Assembly (NCBI RefSeq): GCF_003065485.1
Contig: NZ_CP026951.1
Coordinates: 868,001-932,000 of the forward strand
From: Salinibacterium hongtaonis
GTDB lineage: Bacteria; Actinomycetota; Actinomycetes; Actinomycetales; Microbacteriaceae
Direction: 5' to 3'
DNA: 64,000 nt
Made by a program: the position numbers and the translations under genes
The notes under the pieces: model-generated
The model's input: the letters and a program-made list of their open reading frames with translations, nothing else
Told to the model about the DNA's origin: nothing
The model's database searches: none
In this document: piece after piece, positions 34,527-43,547 of the stretch
How the letters are laid out: every line of letters starts with the position of its first letter
Numbering within the stretch: the stretch's first letter is position 1

Positions 34527-35696
34527 GTGACGATTCTTACCGATGACCTGCTGGAGCGCATCCGTCTGCGGGCTGCCGGATACGACCACGACAATAGCTT
34601 CGCTCATGAGGATCTGGCCGAACTCGCCGCTGCCGGATACCTTGCAGCCTTTGTGCCGGTCGAATGGGGCGGGGCCGGGCTCGGATTCGCTCAGGTAACG
34701 AGGGAACAGTCGCGCCTGGCTGCAGCATCGCCAGCGACCGCGCTCGCCATCAACATGCATCTCGTGTGGACGGGCGTTGCCAGGGTGCTCCTCGACCGCG
34801 GCGACGACTCCTTGGCCTATGTGTTGCATGAGGCCGCGGCGGGGGAGATCTTCGCCTTCGGCGTGAGCGAACCCGGCAACGATCTTGTGCTGTTCGGCAG
34901 CACGACGGATGCTCGACCACGCGACGACGGGGGCTACGAGTTCACGGGCACCAAGATCTTCACCAGCCTCTCTCCCGTGTGGACTCGACTCGGAGTGTTT
35001 GGGATCGACACGTCGGGGCCGCAGCCACAGCTGGTCCATGCCTTCCTCGAGCGCGGCACCGACGGCATCGAGATCGTCGATGACTGGGACACGGTGGGCA
35101 TGCGCGCCAGCCAGAGCAACACGACCCGGCTCAGCTCAGCACGGGCGCGCCCCGACCGGGTTTTCGGCCACCGCCCGGTTGGTCCGTCGGCGCATCCGAT
35201 CGTCTTCGCGATTTTCGCCACATTTCTCACTCTTGTCTCATCGGTGTATCGAGGGATCGCCGAGCGCGGTCTGGAGCTCGGCGTCGAGGCCGCACGGTCA
35301 CGCAGGTCGCTGCGTACGGGAATCTCGGCCGATCAAGATCCGATCACGCGATGGAAGCTCGCCGACGCCGCGATCGCCATCGACGCGCTAACACCCCAGC
35401 TCGACACACTCGCCCGCGACATCGATGACCTCGTCGACAGGGGAGACCAATGGTTCAGAGCGCTGACCGGCCTCAAGCTGCGGGCAACCGAAACCGCCCG
35501 GTTCTGCATCGACCAGGCCGTGCGGGTTGCGGGCGGGTCGTCGTTTCGGTCCTCTCATGAGCTCGGCAGGCTTTATCGCGATGTTCTTGCGGGAGGGTTT
35601 CACCCGAGCAATGAGGATTCTGTGCATTCGACCGTCGCTACCGCGATCTTGGGGCCGATAACCGACCAGGCACCGAGCAAAGGACTATCGACATGA
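34527..35696 (+). CDS. Acyl-CoA dehydrogenase family flavoprotein
   Basis: 389 residues with the ACAD fold: an N-terminal helical domain (LAELAAAGYLAAFVPVEWGGAG), a middle beta domain (FAFGVSEPGND, FTGTKIFTSLSP) and a C-terminal helical domain (AVRVAGGSSFRSSHELGRLYRD). The position of the usual catalytic Glu near the C-terminal part is not obvious, so it may belong to the monooxygenase-type ACAD relatives (DszC/SfnC) instead of beta-oxidation enzymes. GTG start with GGAG. Its stop overlaps the next ATG by four bases, forming a two-gene unit with an esterase. Confidence 0.83.
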   Translation: MTILTDDLLERIRLRAAGYDHDNSFAHEDLAELAAAGYLAAFVPVEWGGAGLGFAQVTREQSRLAAASPATALAINMHLVWTGVARVLLDRGDDSLAYVLHEAAAGEIFAFGVSEPGNDLVLFGSTTDARPRDDGGYEFTGTKIFTSLSPVWTRLGVFGIDTSGPQPQLVHAFLERGTDGIEIVDDWDTVGMRASQSNTTRLSSARARPDRVFGHRPVGPSAHPIVFAIFATFLTLVSSVYRGIAERGLELGVEAARSRRSLRTGISADQDPITRWKLADAAIAIDALTPQLDTLARDIDDLVDRGDQWFRALTGLKLRATETARFCIDQAVRVAGGSSFRSSHELGRLYRDVLAGGFHPSNEDSVHSTVATAILGPITDQAPSKGLST

Positions 35697-36349
35697 CCGC
35701 AACCCCCGTTCTCGAGGTCGACGATTCCGTTGTGGCGTGGTCTCATCCCGCTGGGGAGAGGCGGGGCCGCCCTCTCGTCGTGCTGCTTCACGGCAGGGGG
35801 TCCCATGAACAAGACCTCATGCAGTTAGCGCCCTTCTTGCTGCCCGATGCCGTTTACGCCGCGCCGCGGGCACCACTGCCGTTCCCCGGCGGTGGGTATA
35901 CCTGGTTTCCCACGGCCGCTCCCGGCCTTCCCGACGCTGCCGGGGTCGCTGCGGCGACGCGCGGCCTGCTGGAGTGGCTCGACAGAGCCGAGCCGTCAGG
36001 GCCCGTTGCCGTCGTGGGTTTCAGTCAGGGCGGCGCCCTCGCTACCCACCTCATGAGGTTCGATCCCGAGCGCTGTGCCGCGTATGTGTGTCTCTCAGGG
36101 TTTGTCGTGCCCGGCAATGTGCCGAACGACGCAACGCTCCCAGCGTTGCGACCGCCGCTTTTCTGGGGGCGCGACACCGCTGACCCGGTAATTCCGCTGG
36201 CGGCTACGGATTTCACGGGCCGGTGGCTGCCGCAGCACAGCACCCTCACGGTGAGGCAGTATCCGGGGGCCGGCCACGGGATCGTTATGGAAGAGATCGA
36301 GGACGTCCGCGACTTTCTGGCACCGCTCGTCGGAACAAGCACCCCTTAA
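35693..36349 (+). CDS. Carboxylesterase/phospholipase-type alpha/beta hydrolase
   Basis: 218 residues of the YpfH/acyl-protein thioesterase-like group: LLHGRGSHEQDLMQLAPFLL at the N-terminus, nucleophile elbow GFSQGGALA, catalytic Asp in DTADPVIPL and His in GAGHGIV. Cytoplasmic, no signal peptide. Co-translated with the ACAD-like gene (ATGA overlap). Downstream is a 277-base spacer with one short CCCCC-GAGT-GGGGG hairpin near 36515 and no gene. Confidence 0.88.
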   Translation: MTATPVLEVDDSVVAWSHPAGERRGRPLVVLLHGRGSHEQDLMQLAPFLLPDAVYAAPRAPLPFPGGGYTWFPTAAPGLPDAAGVAAATRGLLEWLDRAEPSGPVAVVGFSQGGALATHLMRFDPERCAAYVCLSGFVVPGNVPNDATLPALRPPLFWGRDTADPVIPLAATDFTGRWLPQHSTLTVRQYPGAGHGIVMEEIEDVRDFLAPLVGTSTP

Positions 36350-36626
36350 CGGACTCATCGCCCGGTGCGGCACTTGGTGCGGCTCTTCCGGACGATGAGT
36401 TGATCTGGTTAAAGGATGCGCCCCCACACGGCACAGATCAAGTCCGCCCCGGCGAATCCCTGCGAATACCTGCTCGGATGTTGGCCCTGCTGCTCGCACG
36501 CAGGCCACAATTACCCCCGAGTGGGGGATGGAAGGCGGTGCATACCGGCAGAATGCTTACCCCACGACCACACCAACGCCTCGAGGTCGTGTCGGGGGAC
36601 CCGCGCCGGCAGGAGAATCGATCAGC

Positions 36627-37448
36627 ATGAACCCGAACTTGCACTTCGACGAGGTGCCGCCAGACGACCCTGCGCCAGATAAGAGGCGTTCGGCGACGTC
36701 GGAGTTTCTTCGAGCCCAGGGAGAGGCGCCGCAGCGCACGCCGATTCAGAAAATCTTCGGTCGCAGCCCACTCACCGTGCACAGTCGCTCGTGGCTCTGG
36801 GCGGCCCTCGGCGAGGTAGAGGTCGCGCGTGCCCTCGCTCGGCTGGCCGACGGCTGGAAGGTCGTGCACTCTGTTCCCATCCGGGATGCCGAGTCCCAGT
36901 CGTGTGTGGATCACCTCGTCATCGGGCCCGGCGGCGTCTATGCGGTGCGGGCGGCGAGCTTCTCGGGTCAGGATGTGTGGGTATCTGAGCGATCACTTAT
37001 CGTGGCGGGTCACCGGCTCCCTCATCTGCGGCAGGTCACCCTCGCGGTTGGTCAGGCTGAGACGGCCCTCTCGGCTGCGGTTGATTTCCCCGTCTCCGTG
37101 ATCGGTGTCATTGCCGTGGTCGAACCAGAAAGCATCACTGTTACAGGTCGACCTCGCGATGTGGATGTGGTTGCGTCGTCGCAGCTCACTCGATGGATTT
37201 CGCGCAGACCCGTGATTCTCGGACCCCTCCAGATCCGCATGATGGTCGACGCGGCAACCACTGAGTCAACCTGGCAAGCCCACCCATTTTCGTCGCCAGA
37301 GAGCGTGGCGTTGGTCGAATCGTTCGAGTCCATTCGGCGTGAACTCGTCGCCGCGAGGATGGTGCGCAGAATGTGGGCGGCAGGCGGTGCCGTCGCGCTC
37401 GCCGGTGGTGCGGTGTCCCTCGCGATTGCCATCATCATGGGCAACTGA
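36627..37448 (+). CDS. NERD domain-containing membrane protein
   Basis: 273 residues. The NERD (nuclease-related) domain occupies about 60-180: EVEVARALARLADGWKVVHSVP, SCVDHLVIGPGGVYAV, and the later QVTLAVGQAETA. A single hydrophobic helix ends the protein (about 250-272, GGAVALAGGAVSLAIAIIMG). NERD domains are distant relatives of endonucleases; activity is not established. The open frame begins at 36528 but ATG 36627 has CAGGAGAATC upstream. Confidence 0.82.
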   Translation: MNPNLHFDEVPPDDPAPDKRRSATSEFLRAQGEAPQRTPIQKIFGRSPLTVHSRSWLWAALGEVEVARALARLADGWKVVHSVPIRDAESQSCVDHLVIGPGGVYAVRAASFSGQDVWVSERSLIVAGHRLPHLRQVTLAVGQAETALSAAVDFPVSVIGVIAVVEPESITVTGRPRDVDVVASSQLTRWISRRPVILGPLQIRMMVDAATTESTWQAHPFSSPESVALVESFESIRRELVAARMVRRMWAAGGAVALAGGAVSLAIAIIMGN

Positions 37449-37494
37449 CCGCCCGCGTTCTCCGTGGGTGGTGAGTAGGCGCGGATTTGGCTCG

Positions 37495-38274
37495 TTAGCG
37501 CGGGTGCAGGGAACCCGCCGCGGTAAGCCGGTCGGGCAGAACCTTCGTCAGCGCCACAACCATGCGGTATCGCATCGACGGGATGACGACGGCACGGCCG
37601 TGATCGGCTGCCCTCAGGGTCGACCGCACGACAAGGGGCGGGTCGAGCCACAGCACGCGGGGAATCGTATCGGTGCGCACCCTCATCCTGTCGTGGAACT
37701 CCGTGTGCACGAACCCGGGCACCACGGCGGTCACCGTCACTCCGTCGCGGCGGTATTCAAGGTTCGCCCACCGGCTAAAGCTCAGCACCCAGGCCTTGGC
37801 AGCGCCGTAGCTGCCGCGCGGCGTGTAGGCCGCCACGCTCGAGACGTTAATGATGGTGCCTGATGCACGGGCCCGCATCGGGCCGAGCGCGGCGTGCATC
37901 AACCGCATCGGAGCGGCTACGAGAACGGCGAGGTGCTGTGCCTCTTTTTCGACGGGGTTTTCGTGAAATGGTGCTTTGAGCCCGTACCCCGCGTTGTTGA
38001 CAAGGGTGGTAACCGGCCTCGTGGCATCCGCGAGGCGAGCCTCGACGATGGCGAGGTCGTGCGGGTTGCCCAGGTCGGCAGCGATCACTTCGATTGATAC
38101 GCCGTGACGGGAGGCCAGATCGCGAGCCGTTGCCTCAAGGCGCTCGGGAGTGCGGGCAACGAGAATGAGATCGTTACCCCGCGCAGCGAGCTGCTCCGCA
38201 AACTCTTGCCCGAGGCCAGCCGTCGCACCCGTGATCAAGGCCCGGCCATGGATGTGAGTGAGCTCGTCGGTCAT
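37495..38274 (-). CDS. Short-chain dehydrogenase/reductase
   Basis: 259 residues with the classical SDR pattern: ITGATAGLGQEFAEQL (TGxxxGxG), LVNNAGYG, INVSSVAAY (catalytic Ser), and YGAAKAW (Tyr-x-x-x-Lys). VVPGFVHTEF follows. Substrate unknown. ATG 38274 has TAGCGT eight bases upstream (complement of 38283-38288), divergent from the YhhN gene. Confidence 0.9.
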   Translation of the reverse strand: MTDELTHIHGRALITGATAGLGQEFAEQLAARGNDLILVARTPERLEATARDLASRHGVSIEVIAADLGNPHDLAIVEARLADATRPVTTLVNNAGYGLKAPFHENPVEKEAQHLAVLVAAPMRLMHAALGPMRARASGTIINVSSVAAYTPRGSYGAAKAWVLSFSRWANLEYRRDGVTVTAVVPGFVHTEFHDRMRVRTDTIPRVLWLDPPLVVRSTLRAADHGRAVVIPSMRYRMVVALTKVLPDRLTAAGSLHPR

Positions 38275-38367
38275 GCTGCCTTACGCTACTCGACCCAGGC
38301 GAGAGCGATGAGGGTAGAGGCCTGTCGCTCGTGTCCGGCGCGGCGTGGAGCTACTACGCTTCGCATC

Positions 38368-39075
38368 ATGCTTCTCACACGGCCGTCGGGCCGCGCCATC
38401 CTGGCGTTCGCGCCCTATGGGCTTGTTTCGCTCGTACACCTCAGCGCTCTCATCCTGGGCGCGAGCGAAGTGGGCGTGGTCACCAAGATCATGCTCATGC
38501 CAGCCCTCGCCCTGGCGCTGCTGATTCTGCTTCCCGCACGGCGCAGCGTCGTCGGGTACCTGTTGCTCAGCGCCCTCGTTCTCTCCTGGGGCGGAGACTT
38601 TGCTCTGGTAATCCCGGGTGAGCTCATGTTCCTGCTCGGGCTCATCTTTTTTCTCGCAGCTCATGTGGTCTACATCGTCGCCATTTCGTCCTCACTGAGG
38701 GTGCGAAGGATTCCCTTTGTCGCCTTGGCCTATGCCGGCTGGTGGATCGCATTGGTTGCTCTGCTGGCTCCCAACGTTGGCTGGCTCGTATGGCCGCTCG
38801 CCATCTATGGTCTTGTCCTCGGGGGCATGGCATCCGTGGCGTTGGGGTCGCATCCGGCGGTCGCCTGTGGCGCTTTTCTCTTTGTCGTCTCCGACACAGT
38901 GCTCGCCCTCAATCGATTTATGCCGAGCATCGAGCTGCCGGTTCCCGACATTGTGATCATGGCGACATACATCCTTGCGCAGGGGTTCATCGTTGCCGGG
39001 GCGCTCATCGTACTCAAGCGCGGGGTGCCCTCTGCGTGGGGATCGCCACGCAAGGAGAGAGTGCTAAACTCTTGA
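38368..39075 (+). CDS. YhhN family (lysoplasmalogenase-like) membrane protein
   Basis: 235 residues with about eight helices. The conserved motifs of the TMEM86/YhhN family are present: VVTKIMLMPAL, LVLSWGGDFAL and VVSDTVLALNRF. Animal TMEM86B hydrolyses lysoplasmalogens; bacterial function is less clear. The open frame begins at 38104 but ATG 38368 has TACGCT seven bases upstream (38355-38360). Its 3' end overlaps the putative rpsO promoter. Confidence 0.86.
   Translation: MLLTRPSGRAILAFAPYGLVSLVHLSALILGASEVGVVTKIMLMPALALALLILLPARRSVVGYLLLSALVLSWGGDFALVIPGELMFLLGLIFFLAAHVVYIVAISSSLRVRRIPFVALAYAGWWIALVALLAPNVGWLVWPLAIYGLVLGGMASVALGSHPAVACGAFLFVVSDTVLALNRFMPSIELPVPDIVIMATYILAQGFIVAGALIVLKRGVPSAWGSPRKERVLNS
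39062..39070 (+). promoter_or_regulatory. Predicted extended -10 promoter of rpsO
   Basis: TGCTAAACT (39062-39070) is an extended -10 (TGn-TAAACT), 90 bases before the rpsO ATG and inside the end of the YhhN gene. No good -35 is seen, consistent with an extended -10 promoter. The leader ends in AGAAAGGGG. Confidence 0.5.
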
Positions 39076-39159
39076 GGTTGCCGTCAAACGGCCGCGGATA
39101 AAGAGAGCTGGCACGCACTGTGACCGGCACCGCGCAACGAGAGAAAGGGGATCCCATCT

Positions 39160-39429
39160 ATGGCACTCGAAGCAGACGTCAAGAAGGCGATCATCGAAGA
39201 GTACGCAACCCACCCAGGTGACACGGGTTCCCCCGAGGTTCAGATCGCGATGCTGACGCGTCGTATCAAGGACCTCACGGAGCACCTCAAGGAGCACAAG
39301 CACGACCACCACTCGCGTCGTGGCCTCCTTCTCCTGGTCGGCCAGCGCCGTCGACTGCTCGGCTACCTGCAGGATGTTGACATCAACCGCTACCGCTCGC
39401 TGATTGAGCGCCTCGGTCTCCGTCGCTAA
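39160..39429 (+). CDS. rpsO: 30S ribosomal protein S15
   Basis: An 89-residue S15, a primary 16S rRNA-binding protein of the platform. Signature blocks: [38 protein letters not shown] and [21 protein letters not shown], full length. ATG start with GAGAAAGGGG upstream. In most bacteria pnp follows directly; here pnp is about 8.4 kb downstream. A strong terminator is 65 bases after the stop. Confidence 0.98.
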   Translation: MALEADVKKAIIEEYATHPGDTGSPEVQIAMLTRRIKDLTEHLKEHKHDHHSRRGLLLLVGQRRRLLGYLQDVDINRYRSLIERLGLRR

Positions 39430-39494
39430 CCTCAGGAGTCGTCGTCAGATCTCCTCGCTGAGGAGTCTTTGCTGACACCGCGATCTTCTTCACT

Positions 39495-39530
39495 GGGCCG
39501 TCACCTTAGGGTGGCGGCCCTTTGTGTTTG
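39495..39530 (+). terminator. Intrinsic terminator of rpsO
   Basis: GGGCCGTCACC (39495-39505) pairs with GGTGGCGGCCC (39510-39520) with one G-U pair and a short loop, followed by TTTGTGTTTG. A second, weaker inverted repeat (CCTCAG.../CTGAGG) lies at 39431-39464. Confidence 0.85.
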
Positions 39531-39579
39531 TGTCAGGGCTCGGTGTTTGTGCGAGGGCGTGGTGTTCGTGCGAGGGCGT
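39524..39579 (+). repeat. Degenerate tandem repeat of 18-19 bases
   Basis: GGTGTTTGTGCGAGGGCGT (39542-39560) and GGTGTTCGTGCGAGGGCGT (39561-39579) differ at one base; a diverged copy with the pattern GTGTTTGTGTCAGGGCTC precedes (39524-39541). It sits between the rpsO terminator and apt. Confidence 0.7.
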
Positions 39580-39636
39580 GAGCCGCGAGCGGGTTCATCG
39601 GCAGAAGACCCAGCAACGAGAAGGTAGCGTTGTTAG

Positions 39637-40179
39637 GTGCACGATACAGTCGCCCCCCAGTCCGCCGCTCCACTCGTTATGTCTCTCCTGGCCTCCGTGC
39701 CCGACTTCCCCGAGCCGGGGGTGCTGTTTCGCGACCTGACGCCCGTCCTGGCCGACGCGCACGGATTTCGTGCGGTGATTGACGAGCTCGGGGATGCTTT
39801 CGCTGGGCGGTTCGATGCGGTCGCTGGTGTCGAGGCTCGCGGTTTCATGCTCGCCTCCGCCGTCGCTTACCGCGCCGGCGTCGGCGTTATCGCCGTGCGC
39901 AAGGCGGGCAAGCTCCCCGGTCGCGTTATCACCGAGCACTACTCGCTTGAATATGGGGAGGCCGCTCTCGAGGTCGAACCCGACCATATCGCCGGTGGTC
40001 AGCGCGTTCTCATTCTCGACGACGTGCTCGCAACGGGCGGCAGCGTCGCAGCCACGACTACGCTGCTGCAGCGTGCGGGCTGCACGGTTACGGGTGCCGG
40101 TGTCGTGCTCGAGCTCAATGGCTTCGGCGGGCGCACGCGACTTGCGGAACTCGACCTGCACGCGATCGTCACGCTCTAG
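39637..40179 (+). CDS. apt: Adenine phosphoribosyltransferase
   Basis: Salvages adenine to AMP using PRPP. 180 residues with SVPDFPEPGVLFRDLTPVL, VEARGFMLASAVAY, RKAGKLPGRV and the PRPP loop VLILDDVLATGGS. GTG start with TAGCGT six bases upstream (39625-39630): leaderless. In many actinobacteria apt is next to relA; here it is isolated beside rpsO. Confidence 0.94.
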   Translation: MHDTVAPQSAAPLVMSLLASVPDFPEPGVLFRDLTPVLADAHGFRAVIDELGDAFAGRFDAVAGVEARGFMLASAVAYRAGVGVIAVRKAGKLPGRVITEHYSLEYGEAALEVEPDHIAGGQRVLILDDVLATGGSVAATTTLLQRAGCTVTGAGVVLELNGFGGRTRLAELDLHAIVTL

Positions 40180-40197
40180 CGAGCGCTTCGAGCTCAG

Positions 40198-40470
40198 CTA
40201 ACGCCGGGGAGGCTGCGGTTCTCCCTGCACGAGGCTAATCAGGCGGCGCCAGTCGTCGGTGAGATGTTCCTCTGGCAGCACGGCTCGTCGCTGGTTGCAG
40301 GTGACGTTGTAGACGAAACGGTCCGGCTGCGGGGCGCTGGCGGGAGAATCCCAGGGCAGGGAGTCGACGAGCTTGCGCCATTGGGCGGCATCAGGCAGGT
40401 CATCGATGTCGACGGTCCAGGTGCGGGTAATTCCGGCAAAACCGCCGTGGCGCGTCACCGTCACCTTCAT
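40198..40470 (-). CDS. Emfourin-type inhibitor of the adjacent M4 protease
   Basis: About 90 residues. The N-terminus (MKVTVTRHGGFAGITRTWTV) matches the start of emfourin, the protealysin inhibitor typically encoded next to protealysin-like M4 peptidases. ATG 40470 is preceded by AGGAGGGTGACG and lies 23 bases after the stop of the protease gene, so both are one operon. The frame is open further (to 40518), which would overlap the protease gene. The strong ribosome-binding site suggests that the inhibitor is made in good amount. Confidence 0.82.
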   Translation of the reverse strand: MKVTVTRHGGFAGITRTWTVDIDDLPDAAQWRKLVDSLPWDSPASAPQPDRFVYNVTCNQRRAVLPEEHLTDDWRRLISLVQGEPQPPRR

Positions 40471-40493
40471 CGTCACCCTCCTGATTCGTCGCG

Positions 40494-41576
40494 TCAGAGC
40501 ACCCCCACACTCTGCCATGCAGACTCGACCGCCACCTGTTCGCGTGAACCGCTGCCGAATCGCGCAGCGGCCGCTGTGACGGTCGAGGTGGCGAAGCGAG
40601 TGAACGTCGCCGTCTTAGGCAGCCCGCTCGTGAGGGCGTCGAACCAGATGACTCCTGCACGCTCCCAGGAGAACCCGCCGAGATCGCGTGAGAGCAGGGC
40701 GAACGCGCGGTTGGGGATGCCTGAGTTCAGGTGAACTCCGCCGTTGTCGGCGTCCGTTACGACAAAGTCAGTCATGTGCGCTGGCTGGGGATCTTTGCCG
40801 ATCACGTCGTCGTCATAGGCCGTTCCCGGGTTGAGCATGTTGCGCAGCCCCTCGCCCTGGACGAGGTCGGTAAAGAGCTCGGCGCCGATGATCCAGCTGG
40901 CTTCGTCGGCGGTGTGGCGCAGGGTGTGCTGTTCGACCATGGCGCCGATGGCATCCGCAATTGACTCGGCGAGCGCCCCCGATTGCCCCTGATACGCGAG
41001 TCCCGCTGTTGTCTCGATCACGCCGTGGGCGAGTTCGTGACCGATAACGCTGAGGGAGGCAGTGAACCGCCCGAAGACCTCCCCGTCGCCGTCGCCGAAC
41101 ACCATGCGGCTTCCGTCCCAGAATGCATTGTCATAGCGGTTGCCGTAGTGAACTGTGGCATCCAGTCGCGCGTTGTTGCCGTCTACGGAGGCCCAGCCAA
41201 CGGCGGAGAGCAGGAGCGTGTGGGTCGCGCCCAGGCCATCCCAGGCCTCCGTTACCGCAATGTCGCCGGGTGCAGTATCACCGCCGTCGGAGCGCACGAG
41301 GACTCCCGGCAGCTCTGTGCTGTTTTTCGCGTCGAAGATACGCCGATAGGGCTCGGACTGCGTCGCGGCAGTTGGGTGCTCTAGCTCGGGGGCCACCGCG
41401 GAAGGATGCTGCGACAGTCGACCCTGCCGAATCCCTGGATCGGTTTCCAGCGCGTGCCGTGCTGCTGTCGCCGCGGCTTCGAACCGGGGGTCTTCGGCGC
41501 TCGCGAGGTGTGCGAGCAAGTAGGGCGGAACAACGAACATGGGTACCGGCGAGCGGGGGGCGGAGGTGGCTGGCAT
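40494..41576 (-). CDS. Protealysin-like M4 family metallopeptidase
   Basis: A thermolysin-type zinc protease of 360 residues. Catalytic motif HELAHGVIE and the third ligand in ESIADAIG; a late VHLNSGIPNRAF matches the M4 conserved segment with the stabilising His. No signal peptide; instead it has the short protealysin-type propeptide with VVPPYLLAHLA. These enzymes mature by autoprocessing and are found in the cytoplasm or exported without a Sec signal. It is followed by its probable inhibitor. ATG 41576 is used; ATG 41540 (MFVVPPYLL) is an alternative. Confidence 0.9.
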   Translation of the reverse strand: MPATSAPRSPVPMFVVPPYLLAHLASAEDPRFEAAATAARHALETDPGIRQGRLSQHPSAVAPELEHPTAATQSEPYRRIFDAKNSTELPGVLVRSDGGDTAPGDIAVTEAWDGLGATHTLLLSAVGWASVDGNNARLDATVHYGNRYDNAFWDGSRMVFGDGDGEVFGRFTASLSVIGHELAHGVIETTAGLAYQGQSGALAESIADAIGAMVEQHTLRHTADEASWIIGAELFTDLVQGEGLRNMLNPGTAYDDDVIGKDPQPAHMTDFVVTDADNGGVHLNSGIPNRAFALLSRDLGGFSWERAGVIWFDALTSGLPKTATFTRFATSTVTAAAARFGSGSREQVAVESAWQSVGVL

Positions 41577-41651
41577 TGATGTATCTTCACATCGGCCACC
41601 GACGTAGCTGGGCCAGGCGCGGGCATACCCGGCAAACGCTCGGGTAGGCAG

Positions 41652-43547
41652 CTAGCCGATCAGGCTCGGCTCCAGGTCTCCGAGCGTTCGGAAGCGCGTC
41701 ATTCTTGCGACACCGAGTGAGGCGACCACCAGCGCTGTGGCGAGCCACGCAAGGAGCACCCAGGCATCGTTTATCGCGTCAGTGAGATTTCCTCCGTACA
41801 TCAGCTGTCTGAGCCCGTCCACGGTGTAGGACATGGGTAACAGATGGTGGATAAAGGCGAGCGGGGCAGGGAGGGTCTGCCAGGGAAAAGTTCCGCCCGC
41901 GGTCACGAGCTGAAGCACCATCATCACGAGCCCAAGAAACTCCCCGACACTGCCGAGCCAGATATTGAGGGCGAGGAGTATCGAGGCAAACGTTGCCGAT
42001 GACAGCACCATGAGGCCGATGGTTCCTGCGGGATTCTCGACCTTGAACCCCAGAACAACGGCCACGATGACAAACAGGCCGATCATCTGGAGCACCCCGA
42101 TCATGGTGGGCGTCAACCAGCCGGCAATCGCGATCTTAACGGGGGAGTGCAGGGCAGTTATGGCACGGCGAGAGAAGGGCTTGATGATGAGAAATAGCGC
42201 ATAGATGCCGATCCAGGCAGCGAGCCCCATAAAGAAGGGGGCGAGCCCTGCTCCATAGGTTCCCGCTTCCGCGACTGCTGCGGTTTTCACGGTGACGGGG
42301 TCTGCAATGTTCTTAGCTTGAGCTGCCCGCTGCTGCTCCGTGGTCTCAGGGATTCGCTGGATGCCATCGGCTAGCCCCGATTGGAGCGTCGCCAGCCCAG
42401 AAACCAGTTGCGGCAGCCCTGATGAGAGTTCCGCTGCGCCCGAATTGACCTCGGACGCACCCGTCGCGAGTTCCGCTGAGCCCGCCGCGGCAGATTGGAT
42501 GCCATTGGTGAGCGTCGGAGCGGCTTGCGCTAGCCTCCGTGCCCCCGCGGCGACCTCGCTTGATCCTGCAGCAAGGGTGTCGAGTTGGCCGACGGCCTGT
42601 TTGAGCCTGGCGTCGCCGTTCTGCACTGCGGCGTTGAGATCGTCAAGAACAGTCAGTGCTTCGGCAATCTGAGCGGGGGTGAGTCCCGAGGTCAAGAGTC
42701 GTTGTTCAATCTCGTTTCGCACCGGCTGCAGACTCGCGATCACATCGGAGGAGGCCGCGCTGACCTGGTCGCCGAGGGCGGCGACGCGCTGGTTGCCCGA
42801 GGCGACCTCGGCCGCACCGTTGGCTAGTGCGGTGCTTTCTGCGGGAAGCGAGGCGGTGCCGGAGGCGAGCTGGCCGAGGCCATCGCGCAGGGTGGCCGAC
42901 CCGCTTGCCAGCTGTGTGGTGCCAGAGGCCAGTTCCGTGGCACCAGCCGAGGCCGTCTGTGCTCCAGAGAGAAGCTCCGTTACCCCGTCGCTCGCGGTGG
43001 AGAGGCTCGTGCGAATGATCGAGAGGGAGATGAGAAAGGTTGAGGCTGCTTCTTCGTTCACCTGCGCCACAATGTCGTTCGTGATGGTCTTAATCGCTTG
43101 TTGGCCGATCGTGGTGCCGAGATAGCTGTTGGCATCGTTCGTCGTGAGAACGAGCTCTGCCTGGCGGGGGTCATCGGTTGAGGACGAGGCGATGGCTTCT
43201 GAGAAACCCCGGGGGAGCGTCACGGCAAAGTCGAATCGCTGATCGTCGACGCCCTGTGCCGCTTCCTTGGCGGAGACCCTGTGCCAGTCGAACGTATTGG
43301 AGTCAAGGATCTTCGTGGCGATGCGGTCCCCATAGTTTGTATAGGTGCCATCGGAGGTGACACCGCGATCGGCCACGACCAGCGCGACGGGGATCTGCCC
43401 CAGGCGGTCGTAGGGGTCCTGATTGGCCCACAAGTAGAACCCGCCATACAGCAGGGGCACGATTCCGAGGGCGACCAGGGCGATGAACGCCATGGGCTTG
43501 CGAACCAGCCTCCGAAACTCTGCGGCGATCATTGCCGGGATCTTCAC
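41652..43547 (-). CDS. YhgE/Pip domain membrane protein
   Basis: 631 residues: one N-terminal membrane helix (about 20-42), a large extracytoplasmic part (45-400) with many SGxxxLxSG-type heptad repeats (ELASGTTQLASGS, AAEVASGNQRVAALG), and about five C-terminal helices similar to ABC-2 permeases (LAPFFMGLAAWIGIYALF). YhgE/Pip proteins include the phage-infection protein of Lactococcus; related EsaA is part of type VII secretion in Firmicutes. No ESX core gene is nearby. Its ATG overlaps the stop of the upstream gene (43544-43547). Confidence 0.88.
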   Translation of the reverse strand: MKIPAMIAAEFRRLVRKPMAFIALVALGIVPLLYGGFYLWANQDPYDRLGQIPVALVVADRGVTSDGTYTNYGDRIATKILDSNTFDWHRVSAKEAAQGVDDQRFDFAVTLPRGFSEAIASSSTDDPRQAELVLTTNDANSYLGTTIGQQAIKTITNDIVAQVNEEAASTFLISLSIIRTSLSTASDGVTELLSGAQTASAGATELASGTTQLASGSATLRDGLGQLASGTASLPAESTALANGAAEVASGNQRVAALGDQVSAASSDVIASLQPVRNEIEQRLLTSGLTPAQIAEALTVLDDLNAAVQNGDARLKQAVGQLDTLAAGSSEVAAGARRLAQAAPTLTNGIQSAAAGSAELATGASEVNSGAAELSSGLPQLVSGLATLQSGLADGIQRIPETTEQQRAAQAKNIADPVTVKTAAVAEAGTYGAGLAPFFMGLAAWIGIYALFLIIKPFSRRAITALHSPVKIAIAGWLTPTMIGVLQMIGLFVIVAVVLGFKVENPAGTIGLMVLSSATFASILLALNIWLGSVGEFLGLVMMVLQLVTAGGTFPWQTLPAPLAFIHHLLPMSYTVDGLRQLMYGGNLTDAINDAWVLLAWLATALVVASLGVARMTRFRTLGDLEPSLIG

